Source: Desulfovibrio sp. A2 (GTDB taxonomy: Bacteria > Desulfobacterota > Desulfovibrionia > Desulfovibrionales > Desulfovibrionaceae). From it: 36,741 bases of DNA. How positions within the stretch are numbered: the stretch's first letter is position 1; each line of letters opens with the position of its first letter. The notes beneath the pieces are model-generated. The model saw only the letters and a program-made list of their open reading frames with translations. It did not search any database and was not told the origin of the DNA. Below, piece after piece: positions 16,591-25,187 of this stretch. The DNA lies in contig NZ_AGFG01000036.1 in the NCBI RefSeq assembly GCF_000226255.1, positions 1 through 36,741 on the forward strand, read 5' to 3'. The position numbers were made by a program, and so were the translations under genes.

Positions 16591-16605
16591 TTTACATTCC
16601 TTTAC
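16591..16605. promoter_or_regulatory. Second CpxR-type box in a convergent gap
   Basis: TTTAC-ATTCC-TTTAC, on the other strand GTAAA-N5-GTAAA, identical in spacing to the box before cpxR. It lies between the stops of cpxA and the EF-hand gene, where no annotated gene start is near. Confidence 0.5.
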
Positions 16606-16632
16606 TGGGTCAAAACTTCCCGCGTCACTCCG

Positions 16633-17025
16633 TCACGAGGACTGCCGGGCCTGTCGCCGCTCACGCGCGTAGCGCAGCAACTCGGCCTTGCTCAAAAGGC
16701 CATCGCCATCGGCGTCAATGGCCGTGAATTCACGGGCCACCACGGGCAACCCCGTTTCGGGATGGCCCGCCTCGGTGCGGGTCAGGCTGCCGTCGCCGTC
16801 GCGGTCGGCCACCTCGAAGCGGCGCGAAGCGCGCGCCCGGTCTGGGACAGGGGTGGGGGCAGGGGAGGTCGCCCCCTCGGCGGGCGTCGCGGGCTGGGCC
16901 TCCCCGATGGCCGGGGCCGGTTGCCCGGCCGGGTCGGCGGAGGCGGAGGCGACGCCCGTGAATTCGCCGTGCAGCAACAGGCCGCAGAACAACGCGGTGA
17001 TGAAGGGAACACGGGACTGGTGCAT
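16633..17025 (-). CDS. Small secreted EF-hand protein
   Basis: A 130-residue protein with a Sec-type signal peptide (MHQSRVPFITALFCGLLLHG, cleavage likely after the VASASA region). An Ala/Pro-rich spacer and two EF-hand loops follow: DRDGDGSLTRTE (about 75-86) and DADGDGLLSKAE (about 105-116). Both have Asp at positions 1, 3 and 5 and Glu at 12, so both should bind calcium. The start is chosen from GGAG six bases before the ATG; an in-frame upstream ATG would add 13 residues and spoil the signal peptide. It lies 89 bp after the outer-membrane exporter gene on the same strand and before the operon terminator, so it is probably cotranscribed with the exporter. Its function is unknown. Confidence 0.85.
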   Translation of the reverse strand: MHQSRVPFITALFCGLLLHGEFTGVASASADPAGQPAPAIGEAQPATPAEGATSPAPTPVPDRARASRRFEVADRDGDGSLTRTEAGHPETGLPVVAREFTAIDADGDGLLSKAELLRYARERRQARQSS

Positions 17026-17114
17026 GGGATCTCCTGAAGCGGCCCGTCGGGCCGCGTATGCCATGTGGATGATGGGCGGCCTGTGCGCGCGGTGCCGGAA
17101 GGTGGAAGGCCCGT

Positions 17115-18644
17115 CTACGAAACGGGCGAAACGGGCGAGACGGGCGACGCCACGGGCGTGGCGGCCTGCCCCGTGCCATCCGACGCTTCCCAGCCGCCGC
17201 CCAGCGCCCGGTACAGGGTGACGGCGCGGGTGGACAGCACCGCCCGTGCCCGCACGTGGGTCAGGGCAGCGGTGGCCAGTTCACGCTCGGCGTCGACCAC
17301 GTCCAGGAAGTCGGTCAACCCGGCCCGATAGCGGTCCCAAGCCAGGACCAGGGCCGTGCGGTCGGCCTCCAGCACGGCGGCCAGGTCGGGCAGCCTGCGT
17401 TGCTGGCGGTCCACGGCGTACAGGGCGGCTTCCGCCTCTTCCACCGCCGTGCGGGCCGTGGAAAGGTAGGTCAGCGCGGCCTGCTCGCGCCGGGCGTCGG
17501 CCTGCTCGATGCGCGCGGCGGTGGCCCCGGAATCGAACAGGGTCAGGCCCAGCGCCGGGGCCACGGACCACACCCCGCTGCCCGAGGACAGCAATTTGTT
17601 CACCGTGGACGCCTGCGAACCCAGCGCCGCCGAAAGGCTGAGCGTGGGCCAGCGCTCCGCCGTGGTGGCGGCCAGGTCCGACGCGGCCGACGCCAGAAGC
17701 CGCTCCGCCGCGCGGATGTCCGGGCGGCGCAGCAGCAGGTCGGCGGGCAGCCCGGCGGGCACCTGGCGCGCGGGCGCGGGAATGGGGGCGGTCTTTTCCA
17801 GTGTCGGGCGCAGTTCGCCCGGGGCGGCGTCCACCAGCCGTTCGATGCGGGCCAGCGCCGCCCAGGCGTTGTTCTCGTAGTCGGCGGCGTCGGCCAGCGA
17901 GGAATGCCACAGCGCGGCGGCCTGGGCCACGTCGATGTCCCCGGTCAGGCCCGCGTCGCGCCGGGCGGTGACCAGGGCCAGGGTTTCGGCCCGGCTGGCC
18001 GCGATGTCGCGGGTAAGGTCCAGTTCGTTCTGGGCCTGGCGCAGGGTCACGTACTGGGTGGCCACCTCGGCCAGCAGGGTGACCAGGGTGTCGCGGCGGT
18101 CCTCTTCCGCCGCCTGGGCGTCGGCCACGCGGGCCTCGCGGGTGGCGCGCAGCCGCCCGAACAGGTCTATTTCCCATGCCAGGTCAAGGCCCGTGGCGTA
18201 CACGTTGCCGTTGCGCGATCCGGTGGACTGCGCCTCGCCCGTGCCCGCGCGGCTGCGCGTGGCCGAGGCCGAGCCGGTGACCGTGGGGCCAAGGTCCGCC
18301 CCGGCCTCGCGCGCGGCGGCGCGGGCCTCGCGCACCTTTTCGGCGGCGATGCGCACGTCGAAGTTGGCGGCGGCTGCGCGGGCCAGCAGGCCATCCAGCA
18401 CCGGGTCGCCGAAGGCGGTCCACCATTGGGCCAGCGATGCGCCGGACTGCGCCGCGCTTGCGGACGCGGGGGCCGCCTGCGCGCTCCACGCGACGGGCAT
18501 GGCCGGGCGGGGCGCGGCGGCCGTGGTGGCGCAGCCTGCGGCCAGGGCCACGCAGAGCAGCGCGGCGACCGCGCGAAGCGATGCGGACGGCCGCGCCGTG
18601 GCCACGCCCCCCCGCGCGCGCCGGAAACCGAACGTCACGATCAT
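17115..18644 (-). CDS. TolC-type outer-membrane efflux lipoprotein (NodT family)
   Basis: A 509-residue outer-membrane channel subunit. The signal peptide ends in the lipobox LAAGC at about residues 34-38, so it is lipid-anchored. Two repeated OEP (TolC-like) halves follow: the first near 'FDVRIAAEKVREARAAAREA' and 'EIDLFGRLRATREARVADAQ', the second around 'RPDIRAAERLLASAASDLAA' and 'WDRYRAGLTDFLDVVDAERE'. These are hallmark segments of NodT/OprM channels. Its start overlaps the adaptor stop by 4 bp (ATGA), showing tight coupling. With the upstream adaptor, ATPase and permease it completes a trans-envelope exporter. Confidence 0.93.
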   Translation of the reverse strand: MIVTFGFRRARGGVATARPSASLRAVAALLCVALAAGCATTAAAPRPAMPVAWSAQAAPASASAAQSGASLAQWWTAFGDPVLDGLLARAAAANFDVRIAAEKVREARAAAREAGADLGPTVTGSASATRSRAGTGEAQSTGSRNGNVYATGLDLAWEIDLFGRLRATREARVADAQAAEEDRRDTLVTLLAEVATQYVTLRQAQNELDLTRDIAASRAETLALVTARRDAGLTGDIDVAQAAALWHSSLADAADYENNAWAALARIERLVDAAPGELRPTLEKTAPIPAPARQVPAGLPADLLLRRPDIRAAERLLASAASDLAATTAERWPTLSLSAALGSQASTVNKLLSSGSGVWSVAPALGLTLFDSGATAARIEQADARREQAALTYLSTARTAVEEAEAALYAVDRQQRRLPDLAAVLEADRTALVLAWDRYRAGLTDFLDVVDAERELATAALTHVRARAVLSTRAVTLYRALGGGWEASDGTGQAATPVASPVSPVSPVS

Positions 18645-19867
18645 CCCCGCACCCCCGCGCCGCGCGCCGCGTCCTTGCCGCTGGTCCGGGCCTTGGCGTC
18701 CCGCACGGGCACCACCACCTCGGGCAACGTATCGGGCTCGCCCGCCTGCGCTGGCCGCACGGACTGCACCGGCCAGACGGATTGGCCGGACGGGGTGGAC
18801 GGGCCGGATCGATCGAACGGGGCGGACGGGGCGACGCCCGCCGCGCCGGAACGCGCAGCAGTGGCGGAGCCGCCCTTGTTCCCGTCCTTCCGGCCGGGCT
18901 GCTTCGCCCCGTCGGCGGCATCGCGCCCGGTGTCGTCGAAGTACACGTCCACCTGCTGGCCCACGTAGGCGGCCATGTCGCGGGCGTCGAAGGCGTACAG
19001 CACCTGCAGCACGCGGATGTCCACGCGCTCGGTTGTGTCGCCTGTCAGCGATGTCTTGGGCAGCACGTAGGGCTCCACCCGCACGAAGCGCAGCGGCGCG
19101 GAAAAGTCGCGGTTGCCCCGCAGGAACACCGTGGCGGGCATGCCCGCCCGGTAGCGCCAGGCGATGTTCTCGTCGATGTCCACCCGCACGTGCAGCCGGG
19201 TGACGTCGCCCAGCATGACCAGCGGCGTGGAAAGCGCCCCGGCCGTGGCGTACTCCCCCTCACTCACGTTCACCTGCAGCACCGTGGCGTCCATGGGCGC
19301 GCGCACGCACAGCCGGTCCAGGTCCACTTCTATGGACCGGATCTTGGCCTCGGCCTGGGTCACGTCGGCCGTGGCGGAGGCCAACTCCGCGCGGGCCGTT
19401 TCCTCCGCGTAGCCGCGCTGGGCCGCCTCTTCCGCGCTCACGGCGCGGCCGTCGCGCAGGCTGCGCACACGCGCGGCGTCGGCGCGGGCCTTTTCCAGGG
19501 CCACGCGCGCCTCGACCACCTTGGCGCGGGCCACCACCAGCGCGGCCTTCTGCTCGGCCAGCGCGGCCTTGCGCTCGCGGTCGTCCAGGCGGAACAGCAG
19601 GTCGCCCTTGCGCACCGCGTCGCCCACGGTGACGGGAATCTCCACGATGACCCCGGACGTGGGCGTGGCCACGCCCACGTCGCGGCTGGCCGCCTCCACG
19701 ATGCCGGAACCGCTGATGTACTTTTCATAGGGCGGCGCGGCCGGGTCGGCCACCGGAGGAACCGGGGCCGGGGACGCGGACGTGCGCGAGGCGTACACGA
19801 TGCCCGCCACAAGGCCCGCCAGGGCCAGGGCGGGCAGGACGTAGGTAAGGATGATGTTGCGTCGCAT
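18641..19867 (-). CDS. Periplasmic adaptor protein (HlyD/MacA/DevB-like)
   Basis: A 408-residue membrane-fusion protein that should bridge the inner-membrane ABC transporter and the outer-membrane channel. One N-terminal transmembrane anchor (about 6-27) is followed by a lipoyl half ('GVATPTSGVIVEIPVTVGDA'), a long alpha-helical hairpin (about 95-185, Ala/Arg/Glu-rich), the second lipoyl half ('LCVRAPMDATVLQVNVSEGE'), and a beta-barrel domain. The C-terminal region (about 320-408) is low-complexity and does not match the core fold. The adaptor lies 101 bp after the ATPase stop and overlaps the outer-membrane gene by 4 bp. Confidence 0.92.
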   Translation of the reverse strand: MRRNIILTYVLPALALAGLVAGIVYASRTSASPAPVPPVADPAAPPYEKYISGSGIVEAASRDVGVATPTSGVIVEIPVTVGDAVRKGDLLFRLDDRERKAALAEQKAALVVARAKVVEARVALEKARADAARVRSLRDGRAVSAEEAAQRGYAEETARAELASATADVTQAEAKIRSIEVDLDRLCVRAPMDATVLQVNVSEGEYATAGALSTPLVMLGDVTRLHVRVDIDENIAWRYRAGMPATVFLRGNRDFSAPLRFVRVEPYVLPKTSLTGDTTERVDIRVLQVLYAFDARDMAAYVGQQVDVYFDDTGRDAADGAKQPGRKDGNKGGSATAARSGAAGVAPSAPFDRSGPSTPSGQSVWPVQSVRPAQAGEPDTLPEVVVPVRDAKARTSGKDAARGAGVRG

Positions 19868-19968
19868 GGTTGTCCCTGTCTTTGCTCTCTTGGGGAATCT
19901 TGAAGAATATCGGGATGCGGGGGCGCTCCGCGCTTGGACCGCCCCCGGAAGTTACGGTTCGCTGTGCG

Positions 19969-20889
19969 CTATGGGCGAGCGGCGGAAGGACGGCAGCCGT
20001 TGCCGCCATGGGGGGCATCGGCCATTGCGCCGCCAGCAGCATCAACAGGGCCGGCGCACGGCGCGACAGCGGGCATGTCCTCGCCGTCAGGCGCAGGGCC
20101 GGGATCGGTCGCGCCATGCCCCGCCCCGGCCAGCGCGCCGGGCGTGCCCACGCGGGTCACCCGGCCGTCGTCCAGTTCGGCAATGCGGTCCGCAAAATCG
20201 AAGATGCGCGCGTCATGGGTGACGATGACCAGCGCGCGGCCATCCACGGTGCCCACCCGGCGCAGCAGTTCCATGACCCGCTGGCCGTTGGCGTGGTCCA
20301 GGGCGCTGGTGGGTTCGTCGCACACGATCAACTGCGGCTCGTGCACCAGGGCGCGGGCAATGGCCACCCGCTGCTGCTGCCCGCCGGAAAGATCGCCGGG
20401 GGCGGATTCCACCTTGTCGCCAAGGCCCACCATATCCAGCGCGGCTTCCGCCTTGCGCATGGCCTCGCGCACGGGCGCGCCGCAGATGCGCAGCGGCACG
20501 GAGACGTTCTCGGCCGCGGTCAGCGCCGGGTTCAGGTTGTAGGCCTGGAACACGAAGCCGATGTTGCGGGCGCGAAAAGCCGCGCGCGGCCGGGGGGCCA
20601 GCGCGGTCATGTCCTGCCCCAGGATGCGGCAGCTCCCCTCCGTGGGGTCCAGAATGCCCGCCATCACCGAGATGAGCGTGGTCTTGCCGCAGCCCGAGGG
20701 CCCTACCAGCATCAGCAGTTCGCCGCGCTGCACGGTCAGGTCCACGCCGCGCAGGGCGTGCACGGCGGTGGCCCCTTCGCCGTAGCGCTTTCGCAACCCG
20801 GCACAGACCACGGCGGGGTCGGCCCCGCCTTCGGGGGCCGGGGAAAGGGCAACCGCGCCGAGGCGCGGGCGCATGTCCGTATTCGTCAT
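19969..20889 (-). CDS. ABC exporter ATP-binding protein (MacB/LolD/DevA type)
   Basis: A 306-residue ATPase. Walker A is GPSGCGKTT (63-71), the Q loop 'GFVFQAYNLNP' (111-121), the signature LSGGQQQR (167-174), Walker B LIVCDEPTSALD (187-198), and the H loop 'VIVTHDARIF'. These features place it with the LolD/MacB/DevA subfamily that powers FtsX-type permeases. The last about 60 residues are a low-complexity Ala/Gly/Pro tail beyond the normal end of such ATPases (about 230-245). GGGAG lies six bases before the ATG. The start is only 13 bp after the permease stop. Confidence 0.94.
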   Translation of the reverse strand: MTNTDMRPRLGAVALSPAPEGGADPAVVCAGLRKRYGEGATAVHALRGVDLTVQRGELLMLVGPSGCGKTTLISVMAGILDPTEGSCRILGQDMTALAPRPRAAFRARNIGFVFQAYNLNPALTAAENVSVPLRICGAPVREAMRKAEAALDMVGLGDKVESAPGDLSGGQQQRVAIARALVHEPQLIVCDEPTSALDHANGQRVMELLRRVGTVDGRALVIVTHDARIFDFADRIAELDDGRVTRVGTPGALAGAGHGATDPGPAPDGEDMPAVAPCAGPVDAAGGAMADAPHGGNGCRPSAARP

Positions 20890-20902
20890 GGAAGGCTCCC
20901 AG

Positions 20903-22051
20903 CTATTGCTTGAACACGATGGCCGGTTCCAGCCGCAGCACCTGACGGATGCTCAGCGCCGCCGAAACCAGGGTGATGGACAGCACCGCGCCACCGCCCA
21001 CCAGCAATATGGTGGGGGAAAGGCGCATGCCCATGGGGTCGCCGGGCAGGTTGCCCATGATCATGGCCATGCCCACCCCGATGCCGAAGCCGGTGCCCGC
21101 CACCAGCAGCGCCTGCGACAGGATCATCAGCAGCAGGGTGCGGTCGTCGGTGCCCATGGCCTTCAACACGCCGAAGTGGCGCAGCGCGTCCTGGGTGAAG
21201 TTGTGGAACATCAGCCCGGTGACCACCGCGCCGATGCAGAAGCTCATGAGGATGGTGGTGCCGAAGTGCATGATGATGGCCGTGCGCTTGATGAAATGGC
21301 GCAGGGTACGGGCGCGGAAGTCGTCGGCGGTCAGGGCCGTCAGGCCCGTCTCGGAGGCGATGCGCGCGGCGAGCCTGCGGTGGTCCTGCCCCTTCTGGGC
21401 CTTCACCAGCACGAAGGACATCAGCTTGCGTTCGCTCTTGTTGAACAGCTTGACCCGCGAATAGGTGGTGTAGAGCATGGGCTGCGACTGGAAGGTGGGG
21501 GTGGCGTTGGCCACTCCCACCACCACGGCGTGGTGGTCGTTGACCTCCAGCCCGTCGCCAACGGCCAGCGGGCGCATGCCGCCATCCACCTGCACGGCCA
21601 GGCGCTTGGCCGCGCCCTCGGCGTCCACCACCACGGCGTCGCTCATGCGCAGGTCGGCCATGCTGCCGGACTTCATGTCGCCCGGCGCGCCGATGAGCGA
21701 CACGTCGTCCACGCCGATGAGCCCGCAGCCCACGGTGTTGCCGTCGGGCAGGCGCGCCTTCAACTGGCCCTTGTGCAGGGGCACGGCCCATTCCACGCCG
21801 CTGACGCTGCGCACCAGCGACAGACGCGTGTCGGGCATGGCCTTGGACTCATCCACCGACTGGGCCTGGGGGTCCATGACCCAGATGTCGGCGATGGCGA
21901 TGTCGTCGATGAGGCCGTAGGTGCGGGTAAGAATGCTGGCGAACACGGCGGGCTGCTGGGTCATGATCAGCGAGGTGAAGGCCAGGCTCAGCACCATGCC
22001 GAGGTACTTGCCCCGGTTGGCGAGCAGCATCTTGAGGGCTATCTGGTACAT
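20903..22051 (-). CDS. FtsX-type ABC exporter permease (DevC/MacB-like)
   Basis: A 382-residue permease with the FtsX layout: one N-terminal transmembrane helix (about 17-38), a large periplasmic domain (about 40-250), then three helices near 258-282, 305-330 and 345-370. The segment 'ALRHFGVLKAMGTDDRTLLL' is the conserved cytoplasmic coupling region of FtsX domains. Length equals that of DevC proteins, which work with a separate ATPase, an adaptor and TolC. The start MYQIALKM is chosen because the frame upstream runs 105 more codons of non-coding-like sequence. The ribosome site is weak (GGAAA). It is the first gene of the export operon and diverges from the second response regulator. The substrate is unknown. 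Confidence 0.9.
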   Translation of the reverse strand: MYQIALKMLLANRGKYLGMVLSLAFTSLIMTQQPAVFASILTRTYGLIDDIAIADIWVMDPQAQSVDESKAMPDTRLSLVRSVSGVEWAVPLHKGQLKARLPDGNTVGCGLIGVDDVSLIGAPGDMKSGSMADLRMSDAVVVDAEGAAKRLAVQVDGGMRPLAVGDGLEVNDHHAVVVGVANATPTFQSQPMLYTTYSRVKLFNKSERKLMSFVLVKAQKGQDHRRLAARIASETGLTALTADDFRARTLRHFIKRTAIIMHFGTTILMSFCIGAVVTGLMFHNFTQDALRHFGVLKAMGTDDRTLLLMILSQALLVAGTGFGIGVGMAMIMGNLPGDPMGMRLSPTILLVGGGAVLSITLVSAALSIRQVLRLEPAIVFKQ

Positions 22052-22270
22052 GCGGTTTCCGATGGCTGTTGGCGTCGCGCATTCCTTTCGCAGGGGCGGG
22101 GGCGGAACGGGAGGCCGAAGCGCCGACGTTGAAGGCGGCTGGCGGCCCGCGCCGGGACCATCCCGGCGCTCCGAGGAGGAAGGGGAAAACCCGTCCGCCC
22201 CGCTTGCGCCCCTGCGGAAAGGAAAGGCGCGTGAGGCTGGGTCTAGCCCCGTCGCGTGGCCGCAATATGT

Positions 22271-22351
22271 GTTGCACGTTGCCGCTCCGTTGCCGCAACA
22301 GCCAAAGTGTTGCCGCATATTGCGCCACGCGCGGCGGAAACATTGTGTTGC
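22271..22351. promoter_or_regulatory. GTTGC repeat cluster between exporter and response regulator
   Basis: GTTGC occurs at 22271, 22278, 22289, 22309 and 22347, with ATTGC at 22319 and an inverted GCAAC at 22295. Two spacings (22278 to 22289, 22309 to 22319) are about one helical turn, as for OmpR-family direct-repeat operators. The divergent gap (22052-22395) also has a 9-bp hairpin at 22149-22169 and no gene. Confidence 0.4.
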
Positions 22352-22395
22352 AAAAAACCCGTGCACGGCGTCCGGGGCGGCGCTATAGGAGGGCC

Positions 22396-23187
22396 ATGAA
22401 CACCCCGGAACACATCCTTGTCGTGGACGACGACCCCGAAATCCGCGAACTGCTCACCAGCTTTCTGGACAAGCACGGCTTTCGCGCCGAATCGGCCGCC
22501 GACGGCGTCGAGATGTTCCGCATGCTCGAGGTGGGCCGCTACGACCTCGTGGTGCTGGACGTGATGCTGCCCGGCGACGACGGGCTCACCCTGTGCCGCA
22601 GGCTGCGTGCCCGCTCCGACCTGCCGGTGATCATGCTCACCGCCCTGGACGACGACACCGACCGCATCATCGGGCTGGAACTGGGGGCCGACGACTACGT
22701 GGCCAAGCCGTTCAACCCGCGCGAACTGGTGGCCCGCATCCGCACCGTGCTGCGCCGGGCCCGCGCCCTGCCCGAAAACATCGCCAAGGCCGAGCCGGAG
22801 GCCATGTCGCGCACCATCCGCTTTGCCGGGTGGACGCTGGACACGGTGCCCCGCCACCTGGTGGCCCCGGACGGGGTGGTGGTGAACCTGAGCGGCGCGG
22901 AATACCGCCTGCTGCGGGTGTTCCTGAAGTATCCCAACAGGGTCATGAGCCGAGACCAGTTGCTGGATCTGACCCAGGGCCGCGCGGCCGAGGCCTTCGA
23001 CCGGTCCATCGACGTGCTGGTCAGCCGGCTGCGCACCCGCCTGCGCGACAACGGGCGCGAACCGCAGATCATCAAGACCGTGCGCGGCGACGGGTATTAT
23101 CTTGCCACCGACGTGGAGCGCGACGCAGGGGCCGATGACGCTTCCGGTCCCGTTGCCGACGCCGCCTCCGGCCCGGCCGACGCATGA
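22396..23187 (+). CDS. OmpR-family response regulator
   Basis: A 263-residue regulator. The receiver (about 5-118) has VVDDDPE with phospho-acceptor Asp55 in 'VVLDVMLPGDDG' and the conserved Lys of 'GADDYVAKPFNPRELVARI'. The winged helix (about 140-242) has 'GAEYRLLRVFLKYPNRVMSR' and 'EAFDRSIDVLVSRLRTRL', then 'IKTVRGDGYYLATDV'. It resembles OmpR in the family. The start follows AGGAGGG by two bases. Its stop overlaps the kinase start by 4 bp. It is divergent from the export operon, so the exporter genes are its most likely targets (inference). Confidence 0.93.
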   Translation: MNTPEHILVVDDDPEIRELLTSFLDKHGFRAESAADGVEMFRMLEVGRYDLVVLDVMLPGDDGLTLCRRLRARSDLPVIMLTALDDDTDRIIGLELGADDYVAKPFNPRELVARIRTVLRRARALPENIAKAEPEAMSRTIRFAGWTLDTVPRHLVAPDGVVVNLSGAEYRLLRVFLKYPNRVMSRDQLLDLTQGRAAEAFDRSIDVLVSRLRTRLRDNGREPQIIKTVRGDGYYLATDVERDAGADDASGPVADAASGPADA

Positions 23188-24677
23188 GCCCCGCCTCCGC
23201 CATGCGTTCCGCTACGCAGGCCGCGCGCCGGTCGCTTTCCGTCGGAAAACTCCTTTCCGCCCTGCCCCCGCGCACCTTGCGCGGCCGGGTGGTGCTGGCC
23301 CTGGTGTGCGGCATCATGCTCATCCAGGTGGTCAGCATGCTGTACGTGGTCTCGCGGGGCGGGCCCTTCCTCTACAGTTCCGTGGCCCGCCAGGCGGCCA
23401 TGCGCCTTGCCGGGCAGGCCCTGCTGCTGGACGCGGCCCGGCCCGAGGCAAGGGCTAGCATAATAGGCCAGATGGTGCAGGGGGCCAGCCGCATCGCCAT
23501 CGCCAGCACCCCGCCCGCCATCACCACGCCCGGTATCGCGCCGGATGTGTACAGTTCCATCTTCGAAGACCACCTGCGCGGCCTGCTTGCCCCCGGCATG
23601 CAGCTGACCTGCCGGGTGGACGGCATCGCCCGCGACGTGGGCCACCGCCCCCCGCCCCCGCCCGGCCGTGCGGACGACGGCCACTACGACATCGGCTACA
23701 CCGTGGGCGTGCGCCTGCACGACGGCATGTGGGTGGTGTTCACCCACGTGCTGCCCGCGGGCAACCGCCCGTGGATACCCGAACCCATGCTGTGGGACCT
23801 GGGCTGGCGCATCGTGGGCGTGGCCCTGCTGGGGTTGCTGGTGGTGGGCTGGATGACCCGGCCCCTGCGCATGCTGGCCGACGCCGCCGACGAATTCGGC
23901 GCGGGGCTGGTGCGAGCGCCCCTGCCCGAGCGGGGGCCGCTGGAAATCCGCCGCGCGGCGCAGGCCTTCAACCGGATGCAGGACCGCATCCGCCAGTTCG
24001 TGGACGAGCGGGGGCGGCTGCTGGCCGCCATCTCGCACGACCTGCGTACCCCGGTCACCCGCATGCGCCTGCGCGCGGACCAGATGGAACCGCCGGAACT
24101 GCGCGAGCGCTTCGTGGCGGACCTGGACGAAATAAAGAACCTGCTCTCCACCACCATCGACTTCGTGCGCAGCACCGACAGCCGCGAGGAAACGGCCGAG
24201 GTGGACGTGACCGCCCTGCTGGAAAGCCTGGTGGAAGACTGCCGCGACCTCCATACCGGGCACGCCGGGCAGCCCGAGGTGCGCATCACCCTGCACGGCG
24301 CGGACGGCGAGCGCGCCACCCGCCTCAAGGCCCAGCCCCTGGCGCTGAAGCGCTGCCTGTCCAACCTGCTGGAAAACGCCGTGCGCTACGGCGGCGGGCA
24401 GGTGGACATAGAGGTGCGAGAGGCGGGCGACATGCTTTCCGTGGCCATCCGCGACCAGGGGCCCGGCCTGCCGGAGCATTACGTGGACACGGTGTTCGAG
24501 CCGTTCTTCCGCGTGGAGCATTCGCGCAACCGCCAGACCGGCGGCAGCGGCCTTGGCCTGTCCATCGCCCGCAACATCGCTCGCCAGCACGGCGGCGACA
24601 TCACCCTGGCCAACCGCCAGGACGGCGGGCTGGAGGCACTGCTGCGCCTGCCCCGCGCGCGCCGGGCCGGGGCATAG
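23184..24677 (+). CDS. EnvZ-like sensor histidine kinase
   Basis: A 497-residue inner-membrane kinase. Transmembrane helices lie at about 33-54 and 205-224, bracketing a periplasmic sensor region of about 150 residues with a Pro run (156-160). HAMP covers about 225-277. The H box is AAISHDLRTPVTR with phospho-acceptor His285; the N box 'LSNLLENAVRYGGG', G1 'IRDQGPGLP', the F box 'VFEPFFRVEHSRN', and G2 'GSGLGLSIARN'. The H-box and layout are those of EnvZ-type kinases. The ATGA overlap with the response regulator shows they form a pair. The signal is unknown. Confidence 0.93.
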   Translation: MSPASAMRSATQAARRSLSVGKLLSALPPRTLRGRVVLALVCGIMLIQVVSMLYVVSRGGPFLYSSVARQAAMRLAGQALLLDAARPEARASIIGQMVQGASRIAIASTPPAITTPGIAPDVYSSIFEDHLRGLLAPGMQLTCRVDGIARDVGHRPPPPPGRADDGHYDIGYTVGVRLHDGMWVVFTHVLPAGNRPWIPEPMLWDLGWRIVGVALLGLLVVGWMTRPLRMLADAADEFGAGLVRAPLPERGPLEIRRAAQAFNRMQDRIRQFVDERGRLLAAISHDLRTPVTRMRLRADQMEPPELRERFVADLDEIKNLLSTTIDFVRSTDSREETAEVDVTALLESLVEDCRDLHTGHAGQPEVRITLHGADGERATRLKAQPLALKRCLSNLLENAVRYGGGQVDIEVREAGDMLSVAIRDQGPGLPEHYVDTVFEPFFRVEHSRNRQTGGSGLGLSIARNIARQHGGDITLANRQDGGLEALLRLPRARRAGA

Positions 24678-25187
24678 CCCGGCAGGCGGGCGGCCCCGCC
24701 GTTTCGCATCCCCGGTCCTTTCGTCTTCCGTCGCGCCACCGGCGCAGCAAACGCGCCACGGGTTGGCGCATCCTTCCGGGCATGCCCGCCCTGGCATGCC
24801 CCCTCCTTGTTCGCCCTCCCACCCCATCCGCGACGACGCGCTTGCAGCGCGCTCTTCAATCTCTCCCTGCGCGTTCCCGCACGTTTTTCCCGTGCGCACA
24901 CGCTCCCTCGCCCCCGATCGACATGCACCGCCCGATATCCCGCCCCTGGACGCTCCGCTCCCCCATCCGAAAGATTCACTGCAATTACGGGTAGTAACAC
25001 CTAAAAATACACAACATGCAGAAATCGTGAAGGAACATGATTTCGCATATCCCCTGCACATGCTCGCATTAGAAAGTGATACTGTGCCATCCACTGGAAA
25101 ATACATTAAAATTGTCGCTCACATATTAACTTAATCTGGATTGCGGTCGATGGAACGGAGAGGACGTTCCATCACCAGGGAGGCAGC
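24678..25187. other. 510-bp gap with an AT-richer segment upstream of the chemoreceptor
   Basis: No gene is convincing here. The first 300 bases are C-rich like the flanks, but about 24,980-25,135 is clearly AT-richer than the surrounding genome. It presumably holds the chemoreceptor promoter, although I see neither a good sigma-28 nor a sigma-70 pair. The leader hairpin at 25149-25173 follows. Confidence 0.5.
25149..25173 (+). promoter_or_regulatory. Leader hairpin with GGA-rich loop before the chemoreceptor
   Basis: GATGGAAC (25149-25156) and GTTCCATC (25166-25173) form a perfect 8-bp stem that exposes the loop GGAGAGGAC. The chemoreceptor ribosome site GGGAGG lies just downstream. A GGA in a hairpin loop is the classic CsrA/RsmA recognition element. 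Confidence 0.45.

Noticed and set aside
22069..22395. Upstream extension of the response regulator frame
   Set aside because: The extension is non-coding in character and includes the divergent promoter region. AGGAGGG fixes the start at 22396.
24553..25134. 193-codon plus-strand frame after the EnvZ-like kinase
   Set aside because: It begins inside the kinase gene in another frame, has a Pro/Ser/Arg-rich translation and no ribosome site or recognisable domain.
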